The notes: generated by a model not told the origin, from the sequence alone. A DNA stretch of 64,000 nt from Acidovorax defluvii (GCA_003268905.1 QLTU01000020.1:16317-80316); one strand, 5' to 3'. Counted from the stretch's first letter, positions 10,001-18,799 are shown. Numbers and translations: made by a program.

Positions 10001-11206
10001 ACGGCGGGCGTGGCGCAAGACTATCTGCCCACCGCCGTTGCCGTGCGTGCCCAGGCGCTCACCGTGCAGGGGCGCACATTGCACAACTTGGTGGTGGGGG
10101 GCTCGCGCGACGGTTCCACCTGGCGTGCCAACCTGGACGCCAGCGAACTCAATGGCTATGTCGAATACCGGCAGGCAGGTACCCGCGACAACCCGTCGGG
10201 CCGTCTGTTTGCCCGTCTGGCGCGCATGAAACTGCCCCAGAGTGCCGCCACGCAGTTTGAGACCCTGCTGGACGAGCAGCCCGGTACCCTTCCCGCACTG
10301 GACATCGTGGTGGACGATTTCGAACTGCGTGATCGCAAACTAGGGCGAGTGGAAATCGAAGCGCAAAACCGGGGCGGCGAGACGGTCCAGCGCGAGTGGC
10401 GGCTGAGCAAGTTCAACATCGTGGCCCCCGAAGCCACCTTCACCGGCACGGGCAATTGGGCGCTGCTGGCTGGCAGCGAAAAATCGCTGCGCCGCCGCAC
10501 GGTGATGAATTTCCAGCTGGACATCCGCGACTCGGGCGACCTGCTTGCCCGTTTTGGCATGGAAAATGTGGTGCGCCGCGGCAAAGGGCGCATGCAAGGA
10601 CAGGTGGCGTGGATGGGCGCGCCCATGAGCCCGGACTACCGCTCCATGAGCGGGCAGATCAATCTGAACGTGGAATCGGGCCAGTTCCTCAAGGCAGATC
10701 CGGGGCTGGCCAAGCTGCTCGGTGTGCTGAGCCTGCAATCCCTGCCGCGGCGCCTGACCCTGGATTTCCGCGATGTGTTCAGCGCGGGGTTCGCGTTCGA
10801 CTTTGTGCGCGGCGACGTGCGCATTGAGCAGGGTGTTGCCATCACCAACAATCTGCAGATGAAGGGCGTCAATGCAGCCGTGCTGATGGAAGGCAGTGCC
10901 GATATCGACCAGGAAACCCAGGACCTGCATGTGGTGGTGGTTCCGGAAATCAACGCCCTGACCGCCTCGCTGGTGGCCACGGCTATCAACCCGGTCGTTG
11001 GATTGGGCAGCTTTCTGGCCCAGGTGTTTCTGCGCGGCCCCCTGATCGAGGCCGCCACCCAGGAGTTTCACGTGGATGGCACCTGGACGGATCCGCACAT
11101 CGAGCGCATTCCCCGCCGCAGCCGGGAATCGGGCAGCGCCCCTGCGCCCTCGGGGGCTGCGCAAGTGCCCGGCACACCGCCTTTGTCCGCAGGAGAGCCC
11201 TCATGA
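7052..11206 (+). CDS. yhdP: YhdP family AsmA-like envelope protein
   Basis: A 1384-residue protein with one N-terminal transmembrane segment (about residues 20-42) and a very long periplasmic part of repeated beta-strand groups, typical of the YhdP/TamB/AsmA-like family with a C-terminal AsmA-like block (residues about 1180-1350). In Escherichia coli the YhdP, TamB and YdbH proteins bridge inner and outer membranes and carry phospholipid outward; that function is inferred here from family. Length is close to the E. coli protein (about 1266). It heads a co-directional set whose next gene overlaps it by four bases (ATGA at 11203), and it is divergent from glnE. Confidence 0.9.
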   Translation: MIEPLNRPTRLLRFVAGLARWSLGCLLALWLLLAVAWGALHGWIVPRIGEFRPQLEAQAARALGLPVRIGAISARSEGLIPTIELLDVALLDAQGRVALLLPRVVVAPSPRSLLNWGFEQLYIEHPDLDIRRQADGRIAVAGLTFSETAGENNAAADWLFSQGEVVVKGGRLRWTDELRGAPELALENVDVLLRNGSWQHNMHFAATPPPAWGDRFTLTGRFRAPLLRARDGNWQHWSGQLFADFSRVDVSRLRHHADLGVEVAQGRGAVRAWADVQRGQIVGGTADLALTEVNATLGPQLKALVLPSIQGRMGGRRLAGGFEFYTQGLQFQTDDGLVWPGGNLRLQHTGAAGKAPAQGDLRADRLDLAALAQIGSRLPLGAAAHSALQTYTPQGLVNEVHATWRGPLETLQQYQVRGKVTGLALAAGAREAGNTLPGLSGASVDVEMTQAGGKASLAIASGGLVLPGVFEEPVLPLDQLSAEVRWQVDGPRLAVQASNVRFSNADAQGELRASWRTSDAGQGPRFSRFPGVMDLAGTLVRADGTRVHRYLPLSLPAESRHYVRDAILSGSASDVQFRVKGDLRDLPFNDPSQGDFRIAARVRDVTYAYVPPRLQPTGALPWPALTQLAGELIFERSSMQVRGATGGFAGTPGVRLAKVEAQIPDLSHTVVAVNADARGPLTELLTIMRTSPLARMTGQALDQASGTGNADLQLRLSLPINDIEKSKVQGSVVLAGNDVHITPETPPLSRARGTVQFTDTGFSVNGVQARALGGDLRLEGGMRALPSGAGPVESVIQLRAQGTATAEGLQQARQLGMLSQLARSATGSTPYTLALAFRRGVPEILVATNLQGLGLALPAPLAKTADALLPVRFETRVAQESLAAVPAGAAPPPLRDQMTLDLGSLGSASFQREHQGNQTRVLRGAIGIGLGVGEVAPMPVDGVAANIRAEQMDVDAWEKVLTQAAIAEAAPAASAVAVGPDRTTAGVAQDYLPTAVAVRAQALTVQGRTLHNLVVGGSRDGSTWRANLDASELNGYVEYRQAGTRDNPSGRLFARLARMKLPQSAATQFETLLDEQPGTLPALDIVVDDFELRDRKLGRVEIEAQNRGGETVQREWRLSKFNIVAPEATFTGTGNWALLAGSEKSLRRRTVMNFQLDIRDSGDLLARFGMENVVRRGKGRMQGQVAWMGAPMSPDYRSMSGQINLNVESGQFLKADPGLAKLLGVLSLQSLPRRLTLDFRDVFSAGFAFDFVRGDVRIEQGVAITNNLQMKGVNAAVLMEGSADIDQETQDLHVVVVPEINALTASLVATAINPVVGLGSFLAQVFLRGPLIEAATQEFHVDGTWTDPHIERIPRRSRESGSAPAPSGAAQVPGTPPLSAGEPS

Positions 11207-12018
11207 AGGTTGCAGCCTTGCAGATGGTCTCTGGCACGCAACGCAGCGACAACCTGGCCATGGCCCGCCGCCTGCTGGAGCAGGCCGCAGAGGCAGGCGC
11301 CGAGCTGGCCGTGCTGCCTGAGTACTTTTGTGCCATGGGGCTGCGAGACACCGACAAGCTGGCATTGCGCGAAACCCCCGGCGAGGGTGTTGTACAGGCG
11401 TTTCTCGCCCGCGCTGCACAGGAGCTTCAGTTGTGGGTGGTGGGCGGCACGCTGCCCATGCAAACCGCAGATCCGGCGCGCGTGCGCAACACCACACTGG
11501 TGTATGCACCGTCGGGCGAATGCGCTGCCCGTTACGACAAGATTCACCTCTTCCGGTTTGACAACGGGCGCGAACATTTTGACGAGGGCCGGGTGATCGA
11601 GGCGGGGGCTGAGCCGGTGCAGTTTGACCTGCCATCGCGCAGCGGCCACACCTGGCGCATCGGGTTGAGTGTTTGCTACGACCTGCGGTTTCCCGAGCTC
11701 TATCGCCAGCATGCCCGAGCAGGTGCCGACCTGCTGCCGGTGCCGAGCGCCTTCACCCACACCACCGGGCAGGCCCACTGGGAACTGCTGTTGCGTGCAC
11801 GCGCGGTGGAAAACCTGGCCTATGTGCTGGCGCCCGCGCAGGGCGGAGTGCATGAAAACGGGCGCCAGACATGGGGGCACAGCATGCTGGTCGATCCCTG
11901 GGGCGATATCGTCAATGCACTGGCGCAAGGCCCCGGCGTGGTGCTGGGCGAACTCGATGCCGGGCGCGTGCGCCAGGTTCGCGCACAACTGCCCGCACTG
12001 GAGCATCGCGTCCTGTGA
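11203..12018 (+). CDS. Nitrilase-superfamily amidase (deaminated-glutathione amidase type)
   Basis: A 271-residue carbon-nitrogen hydrolase. The catalytic triad is visible: Glu40 in LPEYF, Lys113 in YDKIHLF, and Cys158 in SVCYDLRFPELYR. The FDNGREHFDEG insertion and the overall length match the Nit1/YbeM branch, which hydrolyses deaminated glutathione, a repair of a transamination side product. Other omega-amidase substrates remain possible. Its ATG overlaps the yhdP stop and its TGA overlaps the start of the following kinase gene. Confidence 0.88.
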   Translation: MKVAALQMVSGTQRSDNLAMARRLLEQAAEAGAELAVLPEYFCAMGLRDTDKLALRETPGEGVVQAFLARAAQELQLWVVGGTLPMQTADPARVRNTTLVYAPSGECAARYDKIHLFRFDNGREHFDEGRVIEAGAEPVQFDLPSRSGHTWRIGLSVCYDLRFPELYRQHARAGADLLPVPSAFTHTTGQAHWELLLRARAVENLAYVLAPAQGGVHENGRQTWGHSMLVDPWGDIVNALAQGPGVVLGELDAGRVRQVRAQLPALEHRVL

Positions 12019-14057
12019 TGATGCCACCGCGTCATCGCACTCCCTGGCAGCGCTGGCGCAGCGCATGGCGCCGGTGGTCGCTGTGGACCTTGCTGGTGGT
12101 CCTGGTGGTGTCCATGCTGGTCACCTTGGTATGGCTGGCCGGGCGCTACGAAGCCAGCCAGGTGCAGTCCCGGCTGGAGCGGGATGCCGCCGACGCGGGC
12201 TCCGACATCCGCTCCGCGCTCTCGCGCAACGTGCAGAGTCTGCAGGCACTTCAGGCGGGCGACCCTGGTCTGCTGGCCTGGGAAGTCAATGCGGCCGAAC
12301 TGCTGCGCCAGCGCCGTGAACTGGTACGCATCGAGTGGCGGGATGTCAACTTGCGTCTGCGCGCCTATGCCCAGACGCCCTACCGTCCCGTGTCGTGGAA
12401 CAACGCCAGCCGGGAGGGATCGCATTCCGATGCGGCCCTGGCCTGTACCAACGCGCGCCGGCTGAGCGCACCCGCCTATTCGGGCAGCTATTTTCAGCCC
12501 CATGGCGACGGTCTGGGCTCGGAGATGATGGAGCTGTGCCTGCCCCTCACCAATGCCGGGCGCCCCGCGGGTTTTCTGGTAGCCACCTATGCCCTGCAGG
12601 AGATGCTGGTGGACCTGGTAGGGCACAACCTGACCCGCAGCCAGGAGGCCTCGTTCACCGAGGCAGATGGCACCCGGCTGGCGGTGCTGGGCGCCGCCCG
12701 GCGCGGCACGCGCATGTTCACGGCACAGCAGCTGCTCGACCTGCCGGGCACCACGCTGGTGTTGCGCATGGACCGCTGGCACGGCGCCCCCAACCTTTTC
12801 CCCAACGTGCTGACTGCGCTGGTCACCGCCATGTCGATTGCCTTGGTGACCGTGATGGTGGTGCTGGTGCGGGACAACCGCCGCAGGCTGCGCGCAGAGC
12901 GTGACCTGGCGGACGCCCTGGCCTTTCGCAAGGCCATGGAAGACTCTCTGGTGACCGGTTTGCGCGCCCGCGACCTGCAGGGGCGCATCACCTACGTCAA
13001 CCCCGCGTTCTGCGCCATGGTGGGGTTCAGCCCGCAAGAACTGCTCGGGCAAAGCACGTCCGCACCCTACTGGCCGCCGGAACTCTCCGAAGAATACCGG
13101 CAGCGCCAGGCCAAGCGCTTTGCCGGTGGCATGCCCCCGCGCGAGGGCTTCGAATCGGTCTTCATGCGCAAGGACGGCACGCGGTTTCCGGTGCTGATCA
13201 TCGAGGCCCCGCTGATCAATGCCTACGGGCTGCACACCGGTTGGATGAGTGCCTTCCTGGACATCAGCGAACAGCGCCGCATCGAGGAACTCTCGCGCGC
13301 CTCGCAAGAGCGCCTGCAGGCCACGGCGCGACTTGCCACCGTGGGCGAAATGGCCTCGCTGCTGAGCCACGAACTCAACCAGCCCCTGGCAGCCATATCC
13401 AGCTATGCCACCGGGTCGCTGAACCTGCTCGATTCCAACGCCCCCGGCACCGCCCATGCGGGCGACCTGCAGGATGTGCGCATGGCGATGCAGCACATTG
13501 CCCGGCAGGCCGAGCGCGCAGGGCGCGTGATCAAGAGCGTGCATGATTTTGTGCGCCGCCGCGACCAGACGCGCGAGGCCGTGCCGCCCCAGGAGCTGCT
13601 CGATGCCATCCTCCCGCTCATCAGCCTGCAGGCACGCAAGCTGGGCGTGCGCGTGCAGACCACGGTGGAAGCCCAGCTGCCTTATGCGCTGTGCGACCGC
13701 ACCATGGTCGAGCAGGTGCTGCTGAACCTGGCCCGCAATGCCATGCAGGCGATGGACGACGCCGCCATCGAGCCGCGCATCCTGGACATCCGGGTGCGGC
13801 GGGGCGCGTCCAACGCCTACAGCAGCTGGCTGGAGTTTTCTGTGACGGACTGCGGCGTGGGCATTGCGCCCGAGGTGGCGCAGCAGCTGTTCACGCCGTT
13901 TTTCACCACGCGCGCCGAGGGCATGGGGCTGGGTCTGAGCATGTGTCGCACGGTGGTCGAGCAGCATGGCGGCGTGCTTGCCTACGAGCCCCACGCCCCG
14001 CGTGGTACGGTATTCACTTTCACCTTGCCCGTTGTGAGCCAATCTTCCGCACCCTGA
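12018..14057 (+). CDS. PAS-containing sensor histidine kinase
   Basis: A 679-residue membrane sensor. Transmembrane segments lie at about residues 21-41 and 270-290 with a periplasmic sensor between them; then a PAS/PAC domain (about 305-420), a HisKA segment LLSHELNQPLAAIS with phospho-accepting His451, and a complete HATPase domain (N box NLARNAMQAM near 570, G1 DCGVGI near 611, G2 GMGLGLSM). This kinase type pairs with FixJ/LuxR-type regulators. The start is the first ATG of ATGATG, overlapping the nitrilase TGA, and its own TGA overlaps the regulator ATG by one base, so all are likely translated as one unit. The ligand is unknown. Confidence 0.92.
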   Translation: MMPPRHRTPWQRWRSAWRRWSLWTLLVVLVVSMLVTLVWLAGRYEASQVQSRLERDAADAGSDIRSALSRNVQSLQALQAGDPGLLAWEVNAAELLRQRRELVRIEWRDVNLRLRAYAQTPYRPVSWNNASREGSHSDAALACTNARRLSAPAYSGSYFQPHGDGLGSEMMELCLPLTNAGRPAGFLVATYALQEMLVDLVGHNLTRSQEASFTEADGTRLAVLGAARRGTRMFTAQQLLDLPGTTLVLRMDRWHGAPNLFPNVLTALVTAMSIALVTVMVVLVRDNRRRLRAERDLADALAFRKAMEDSLVTGLRARDLQGRITYVNPAFCAMVGFSPQELLGQSTSAPYWPPELSEEYRQRQAKRFAGGMPPREGFESVFMRKDGTRFPVLIIEAPLINAYGLHTGWMSAFLDISEQRRIEELSRASQERLQATARLATVGEMASLLSHELNQPLAAISSYATGSLNLLDSNAPGTAHAGDLQDVRMAMQHIARQAERAGRVIKSVHDFVRRRDQTREAVPPQELLDAILPLISLQARKLGVRVQTTVEAQLPYALCDRTMVEQVLLNLARNAMQAMDDAAIEPRILDIRVRRGASNAYSSWLEFSVTDCGVGIAPEVAQQLFTPFFTTRAEGMGLGLSMCRTVVEQHGGVLAYEPHAPRGTVFTFTLPVVSQSSAP

Positions 14058-14686
14058 TGGAACCCGTATCAGATTCCCTTGTGTATATCGTGGACGATGA
14101 CGCGGGCGTGCGCGAAGCGCTCGCCTGGTTGCTGCGCTCGCGCCGTCTGCTCAGCGAGTCGTTTGACAGCGCCGAAACTTTTGACGCGATGCTGAAGGCA
14201 CAAGCCGCACCGTGCCGACCCTGCTGTCTGTTGCTGGATGTGCGCATGCCAGGCATGAGCGGCTTGGCCCTGTTCGACCTGTTGCTCGCGCGGGGCGAAC
14301 TGGCCGGCATGCCCGTGATCTTCCTGACCGGCCATGCCGACGTTCCCACGGCGGTCGATGCGGTCAAGCGCGGGGCATTTGACTTTTACGAAAAACCTTT
14401 TTCCGACAACGCACTCGTCGATCGCATCGAGCAGGCGCTGGCGCAGTCTCGTGCCCACCTGGAGCAATTGCGCCAGCGCAGCAGCCTGCAAGTGCGCCTG
14501 CACGACCTGACCGAGCGCGAGCGCGATGTGATGGACCTGGTGGTGGCCGGCTTGCCCAACAAGCTCATTGCAGACCAGCTGGAGATCAGCGTGCGCACCG
14601 TCGAAGTGCACCGCGCGCGGGTGTTCGACAAGATGCAGGTGAAGTCAGCGGTTGAGCTGGCCAACCTTCTGCGCACCGGCCCCTGA
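14057..14686 (+). CDS. FixJ-family response regulator (REC + LuxR HTH)
   Basis: A 209-residue DNA-binding response regulator. The receiver domain has the acidic DDD cluster near residue 13, phospho-acceptor Asp61 in LLLDVRMPG and the Lys of YEKPF. The C-terminal LuxR/FixJ helix-turn-helix begins at LTERERDVMDLV and contains the recognition-helix region ISVRTVEVHRARV. It is the cognate partner of the overlapping kinase upstream (TGATG junction at 14055-14059). Target genes are not evident nearby; the co-transcribed yhdP and amidase are candidates only by position. Confidence 0.93.
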   Translation: MEPVSDSLVYIVDDDAGVREALAWLLRSRRLLSESFDSAETFDAMLKAQAAPCRPCCLLLDVRMPGMSGLALFDLLLARGELAGMPVIFLTGHADVPTAVDAVKRGAFDFYEKPFSDNALVDRIEQALAQSRAHLEQLRQRSSLQVRLHDLTERERDVMDLVVAGLPNKLIADQLEISVRTVEVHRARVFDKMQVKSAVELANLLRTGP

Positions 14687-14719
14687 AACTACTGGGGCCG
14701 CTGCGCAGGTGCCTGCCCG

Positions 14720-15367
14720 TTAGCCGCGGGGGCGCTCACCCACATAAATTTCGACCCGGCGGTTGCGGCTGCGGCCATCTGCAGTTTCATTGGTGGCAAT
14801 GGGCTGGCGCTCGCCCATGCCTTCGATCGAGATGCGGCGCCCGTCGATGCCCCGGCCCGTGAGGTAATTGCGCGTGCTGGCCGCACGGTCCAGCGACAGC
14901 GGGTTGTTCACGGCATCGCTGCCGGTGTTGTCGGTGTGGCCGATGATGCGCACGTCGGTGTTCGGGTTGTTGCGCAAGCCTTCGGCAAACCGGTCAAGCA
15001 CTGGCGCAAAGTTGCCCTGGATGTCCGAGCGGCCCACGGCAAAGGAAATGTCGCTCGGGATGTCCAGCTTGAGCTGGTTGTCTTGCGTTTGCGTCACGGC
15101 AATGCCCGTGCCCTGGGTAGCCTGCTCCATCTCGCGCTTTTGGCGCTCCATGTTTTGCGACCAGATGTAGGTGCCCAGTGCGCCCACACCCGCACCCACC
15201 ACGGCACCCGTACCTGCGCGACCGCCGGTGGCCGAGCTGAGCACGGCACCTGCCAGTGCACCCACGCCCGCGCCGGTGGCGGTGCGGCGCTGGGTATCGC
15301 TCATTTCGGCGCACCCGGTGGCCAGGATGACAACGGCGGCAACGCTGGTAATGAGGTATTTGCGCAT
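14720..15367 (-). CDS. OmpA-family peptidoglycan-binding lipoprotein
   Basis: A 215-residue outer-membrane lipoprotein. The signal peptide ends in the lipobox ATGC with lipidated Cys19. A glycine-zipper stretch (about residues 32-66) precedes the OmpA C-terminal domain (about 105-213) with the peptidoglycan-binding segment IIGHTDNTGSDAVNNPLS and the RRVEIYV end. The ATG at 15367 is preceded by AAGGAG and gives a proper signal peptide. It anchors the envelope to peptidoglycan, as in YiaD/Pal-like proteins. It is convergent with the FixJ-type regulator gene, 33 bases away. Confidence 0.92.
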   Translation of the reverse strand: MRKYLITSVAAVVILATGCAEMSDTQRRTATGAGVGALAGAVLSSATGGRAGTGAVVGAGVGALGTYIWSQNMERQKREMEQATQGTGIAVTQTQDNQLKLDIPSDISFAVGRSDIQGNFAPVLDRFAEGLRNNPNTDVRIIGHTDNTGSDAVNNPLSLDRAASTRNYLTGRGIDGRRISIEGMGERQPIATNETADGRSRNRRVEIYVGERPRG

Positions 15368-15506
15368 GGCTAGGCTCCTTGTAAATGATGGGACGGAATG
15401 AAAATCCGATGTTGAGTCGGGAGTGTTCACTCTACGCCTTCACAAGGGTATAGGCCAGTCCGCAGGCGCCTTGTAGGACGAAACCTTGCAAACGTCGGGC
15501 CCGCGC

Positions 15507-15647
15507 TCAGTGCGTGGGCGGTTCGGTATTTTTGTCCGGCGGCGGCGCCTTCAGCTCGCCGCCCTTGCGCCCGGAAAACATCGTCCACCAAACGATCAAC
15601 CCCAGCACCACCAGCGCCAGCAGCGCTTCAAGCAAAATCAGCCCCAT
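15507..15647 (-). CDS. Small single-pass membrane protein (46 aa)
   Basis: A 46-residue protein made of one hydrophobic helix (about residues 2-25, ending in IVWWTMF) and a short charged, proline-rich tail ending PPPDKNTEPPTH. It has an AGGAG site ten bases before its ATG, which supports real translation. Its start codon is nested with that of mltA on the other strand in a single CATG. I do not recognise the family; the topology is like many small inner-membrane accessory proteins. Confidence 0.6.
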   Translation of the reverse strand: MGLILLEALLALVVLGLIVWWTMFSGRKGGELKAPPPDKNTEPPTH

Positions 15648-16803
15648 GAAATTGACACTCCTGCGCCTTGTGATGACGGCGCTGATTGTAGGAACGCTGG
15701 CCGCCTGCTCCACCCCACCCACGCCAAGCCCCGCGCAGCCAGGGGCCATCGCGCCGACGCCGACCACCGCCGGCGCGGCCATGACGGGCGACACCGGGCC
15801 GCTGCCGTCCTCCATGTCGCAGCCCAAGAGCCGCTGGATTGCGGTGCGCTGGGCCGAGCTGCCGGGCTTTGCCGACGACGCGTTGCACGAGGCCTGGAAT
15901 GCCTGGATCAAGGGCTGCGAGCGCCCGGCGCCTGCCTTTGCCCCCCTGTGCAGCGAAGTGCGCCAGCTCAGCATTGCCAGCGGTGACGAGCAGCGCGCCT
16001 GGATGGTGCGGCGCCTGCAGCCCTACCGCGTTGAAGCTGCCGACGGCAACGCCGAGGGCCTGCTGACCAGCTACTACGAGCCCATGATCGACGCCGCCCG
16101 GCAGCCCGGCAACGGCTACACCGTGCCGGTTTACGGCCTGCCCGCCGGGCACGGCAGCCGCAAGCCCTGGTACACGCGCCAGCAGATCGACACCCTGCCC
16201 GAGGCGCAGGCGGCGCTGCAGGGGCGGGCGATTGCCTGGCTGCGCGACCCGGTCGAATCCCTGGTGTTGCACATCCAGGGCTCGGGACGCCTGCAGATCA
16301 CCGAGGCCGACGGCCGCGTTACCACCGCGCGGGTAGCCTATGCGGGCACCAACGACCAGCCCTATCAGAGCGTGGGCCGTTGGCTGCTGGACCAAGGCGC
16401 AACGCGCGATGCCACCTGGCCCGGCATCCGCGCCTGGCTGGCGCAAAACCCGCAGCGCACCAACGAGTTGCTGTGGAGCAACCCGCGCTACGTGTTCTTT
16501 CGCGAAGAGCCCTTGAGCCCGCTGGATGCTCAGTTTGGCCCGCGTGGCGCGCAGGGCGTACCGCTCACGCCTGGCCGGTCGATCGCCGTGGACCGCCAGA
16601 GCATTCCGTATGGCACGCCGGTGTGGCTGGCCTCCACGGGTCCGCAGGTGTCGATGCAGCGCCTGGTGATGGCACAGGACACCGGCAGCGCCATCGTGGG
16701 CGCGGTGCGGGCCGACTATTTCGCCGGCTGGGGTGCCGAAGCGGGCGAGCTGGCCGGGCGGCTCAAGCAGGGCCTGCGGTTGTGGGCCCTGTGGCCGCGT
16801 TGA
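15646..16803 (+). CDS. mltA: Membrane-bound lytic murein transglycosylase A
   Basis: A 385-residue outer-membrane lipoprotein (lipobox LAAC, Cys21) that cleaves the MurNAc-GlcNAc bond of peptidoglycan with 1,6-anhydro product formation. Family blocks seen: LLTSYYEPMIDAARQPG, VESLVLHIQGSGRLQ, YVFFREE, then the 3D domain with three aspartates in AVDRQSIPYG, MAQDTGSAI and RADYF; the Asp of QDTG is the expected catalytic acid. The chosen ATG gives a standard lipoprotein signal but lacks a clear Shine-Dalgarno site, and lies back to back with the small membrane protein gene. Confidence 0.93.
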   Translation: MKLTLLRLVMTALIVGTLAACSTPPTPSPAQPGAIAPTPTTAGAAMTGDTGPLPSSMSQPKSRWIAVRWAELPGFADDALHEAWNAWIKGCERPAPAFAPLCSEVRQLSIASGDEQRAWMVRRLQPYRVEAADGNAEGLLTSYYEPMIDAARQPGNGYTVPVYGLPAGHGSRKPWYTRQQIDTLPEAQAALQGRAIAWLRDPVESLVLHIQGSGRLQITEADGRVTTARVAYAGTNDQPYQSVGRWLLDQGATRDATWPGIRAWLAQNPQRTNELLWSNPRYVFFREEPLSPLDAQFGPRGAQGVPLTPGRSIAVDRQSIPYGTPVWLASTGPQVSMQRLVMAQDTGSAIVGAVRADYFAGWGAEAGELAGRLKQGLRLWALWPR

Positions 16804-16850
16804 GCGGGCTACACCGGGGCCTTGCCACTGCCTGGCATTACACGCTGTTT

Positions 16851-16904
16851 TTATATCAAAACAGCCTCTAGTGCTTGCTGCATAAGCGCTGATAGCTATT
16901 ATTT
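16851..16904 (-). repeat. Comamonad palindromic repeat, copy 1
   Basis: Reverse-orientation copy of the AGCGCTT...ATAAGCGCT element, between mltA and the convergent MFS gene. The AGCTATT end and the GCCTCTAG end are both present. Confidence 0.75.
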
Positions 16905-16946
16905 AAGGAGCGACCCCATGGCGCGGAAACGGACGCCTCCGAAGGA

Positions 16947-18701
16947 TCAGCGCTCCACGAGGTAGCGCACCACCGCGGGCGGCGATTCGCCTCGGTGGAA
17001 GGCCAGCTTGCGCTCGCGCAGTGCCACATCGGACGCGGTCACCCGGTCAAAGCGGCGCAGGTGCTCGGTCCATGACTCGTCCACGATCTGCTCCACATAG
17101 CGCGCCGGATCGGCCAGGTCGTGCAGCAAATCGCACGATAGCGCCCCCTGGCGCAAGCGGCTGCGGCGGCTTTCCTGCATCAGGGTGCGAAATTCTGCGG
17201 CGCGCGCCGGGTCGATGGTGTATTCGATGGTGACCACCACGCGCCCGGCCTGCGGCGGCGTGGTTGCCACCGGTGCCTTGAAGGCCTGCGAGGGGCTCAG
17301 GTCTTCTTCCATGTGGCGATCGGTCACCAGGCGCTGCACCAGGGCCATGGCCATCACGCCCGTCAGCGCGGCCAGCGCCAGGCTCAGGTGCACCGACGTC
17401 ACCGTGGCCACCTGCCCCCACACGGCAGCGCCCAGCGCGGTGGCACCCATGATGGACATCTGAAAGATGGACATGCCGCGCGCGCGCACCCAGTTGGGCA
17501 ACGCCAGCTGGGCCGACACGCTGAGTGAATTGGCCGTGGTGATCCAGGCCATGCCCGCCAGCACCATGGCCGGCACGGCCACATAGACATTGGGCGCAAT
17601 GGCCATCACCGCCATGGCGGCCGCCTGCAGCAGCGTTCCGCGCAGCACCAGCACATCGCGCGCCATGGCCTGGCGCAGGCGCGGCAAGAACATGGCGGCA
17701 ACGATGGCACCCGCCCCCATGCTGGCCAGCAGCAGCGTGAACATGCCCGCGCCGCCGCCGTCAAGCCCCCTGGCCACCAGCGGCAGCAGGGCCATCAGCG
17801 CCGTGGCGTGCAGAAAAAACACGGCAATGCGCCACAGCACGGCCCGCAGGCGTGGCGACTGGCGCACAAACTGCAGGCCCACCCGCATCGCGCTGGGCAG
17901 CTTTTCGCGCCCCAGCGGGCTGGGCACATGGGTGCGCTTCCAGCGCATGATGACGAGACCCGAGATGACCGACAGCACCGCGTTGAGCACAAACACCCAG
18001 GCGCTGCCCGCGCTGGCGATGATGGCGCCAGCTACCAGCGGGCCGATGATGCGCGAGGCGTTCATGGCCACGCCGTTGAGCGCCAGGGCCGCAGGCAACT
18101 GCGGGCGGCTGACCAGCTCGGGCACGATGGCGGCAAACACCGGCCAGCGCATGGCCAGGCCGATGCCGTTGGCAAAGGTGAGCGCCAGCAGCAGCGGCGC
18201 CGTCATGCCGCCGGCCAGGATGGCCACGCACAGCACCAGCGCCACGGCCGCCACCCAGAACTGCGTGGCAATGAAATACCTGCGGCGGTCCAGGATGTCG
18301 GCCAGCGCGCCACTGGGCAGGCCCAGCAAAAACACCGGCAGCGTGGAGGCCGACTGCACCAGCGCCACCAGAATGGGCGAGGTGGTGAGCGTGGTCATGA
18401 GCCAGGCGGCCGCCACGTCGTTCATCCACATGCAGGTGTTGGCGGCCACCCAGGTCAGCCAGAGCATGCGGAACACGGGGACAGACAGCGGGGCCAGGGG
18501 CGAGAGGGAGACGGCTGCGGTGGCTGCGGGCGCGCCTTCTTCCAGCTTTGCGGTCACGGATGTCTCTTTGCCGTGGGCGAGGGCGGCGCGGTCTGCGGCC
18601 GCATCGGACTGCGGCGGGGTGCCAGGGTTCTGCGTGGACGGGTCCTGCAAGGGCGGGGGTGCAACGCTGCGCGTGCTTTCGTGGGACGGCAATGGGGGCA
18701 T
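16947..18701 (-). CDS. MFS transporter (MFS_3 family) with C-terminal alpha/beta-barrel-like domain
   Basis: A 584-residue transporter of the PF05977 type (relatives include the enterobactin exporter EntS). A low-complexity cytoplasmic N-terminus of about 70 residues is followed by hydrophobic membrane segments beginning at PVFRMLWLTWVAANTCMW; the A-motif region GALADILDRRRYF is present. After the last membrane segment come about 100 soluble residues (VVVTIEYTIDPARAAEF onward) resembling the dimeric alpha/beta-barrel tail of this family. Substrate unknown. The ATG at 18701 is preferred over one 34 codons upstream because the longer N-terminus is not family-like. Confidence 0.8.
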   Translation of the reverse strand: MPPLPSHESTRSVAPPPLQDPSTQNPGTPPQSDAAADRAALAHGKETSVTAKLEEGAPAATAAVSLSPLAPLSVPVFRMLWLTWVAANTCMWMNDVAAAWLMTTLTTSPILVALVQSASTLPVFLLGLPSGALADILDRRRYFIATQFWVAAVALVLCVAILAGGMTAPLLLALTFANGIGLAMRWPVFAAIVPELVSRPQLPAALALNGVAMNASRIIGPLVAGAIIASAGSAWVFVLNAVLSVISGLVIMRWKRTHVPSPLGREKLPSAMRVGLQFVRQSPRLRAVLWRIAVFFLHATALMALLPLVARGLDGGGAGMFTLLLASMGAGAIVAAMFLPRLRQAMARDVLVLRGTLLQAAAMAVMAIAPNVYVAVPAMVLAGMAWITTANSLSVSAQLALPNWVRARGMSIFQMSIMGATALGAAVWGQVATVTSVHLSLALAALTGVMAMALVQRLVTDRHMEEDLSPSQAFKAPVATTPPQAGRVVVTIEYTIDPARAAEFRTLMQESRRSRLRQGALSCDLLHDLADPARYVEQIVDESWTEHLRRFDRVTASDVALRERKLAFHRGESPPAVVRYLVER

Positions 18702-18799
18702 GTTCGCCGATTGTGCGATGGCTTGCCGCGCGGCGCAGCGGCCCCCGGGCGCGACCCGTACCCGGTCATGGGCATGGCTTGCACAGCGAAAAATATAGG

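Noticed and set aside
11820..14042. 740-codon minus-strand frame opposite the kinase gene
   Set aside because: Composition is that of a codon-bias shadow; the plus strand has complete histidine kinase motifs.
17590..18798. Plus-strand frame of 402 codons opposite the MFS transporter gene
   Set aside because: No recognisable domains and composition typical of antisense frames in GC-rich DNA.
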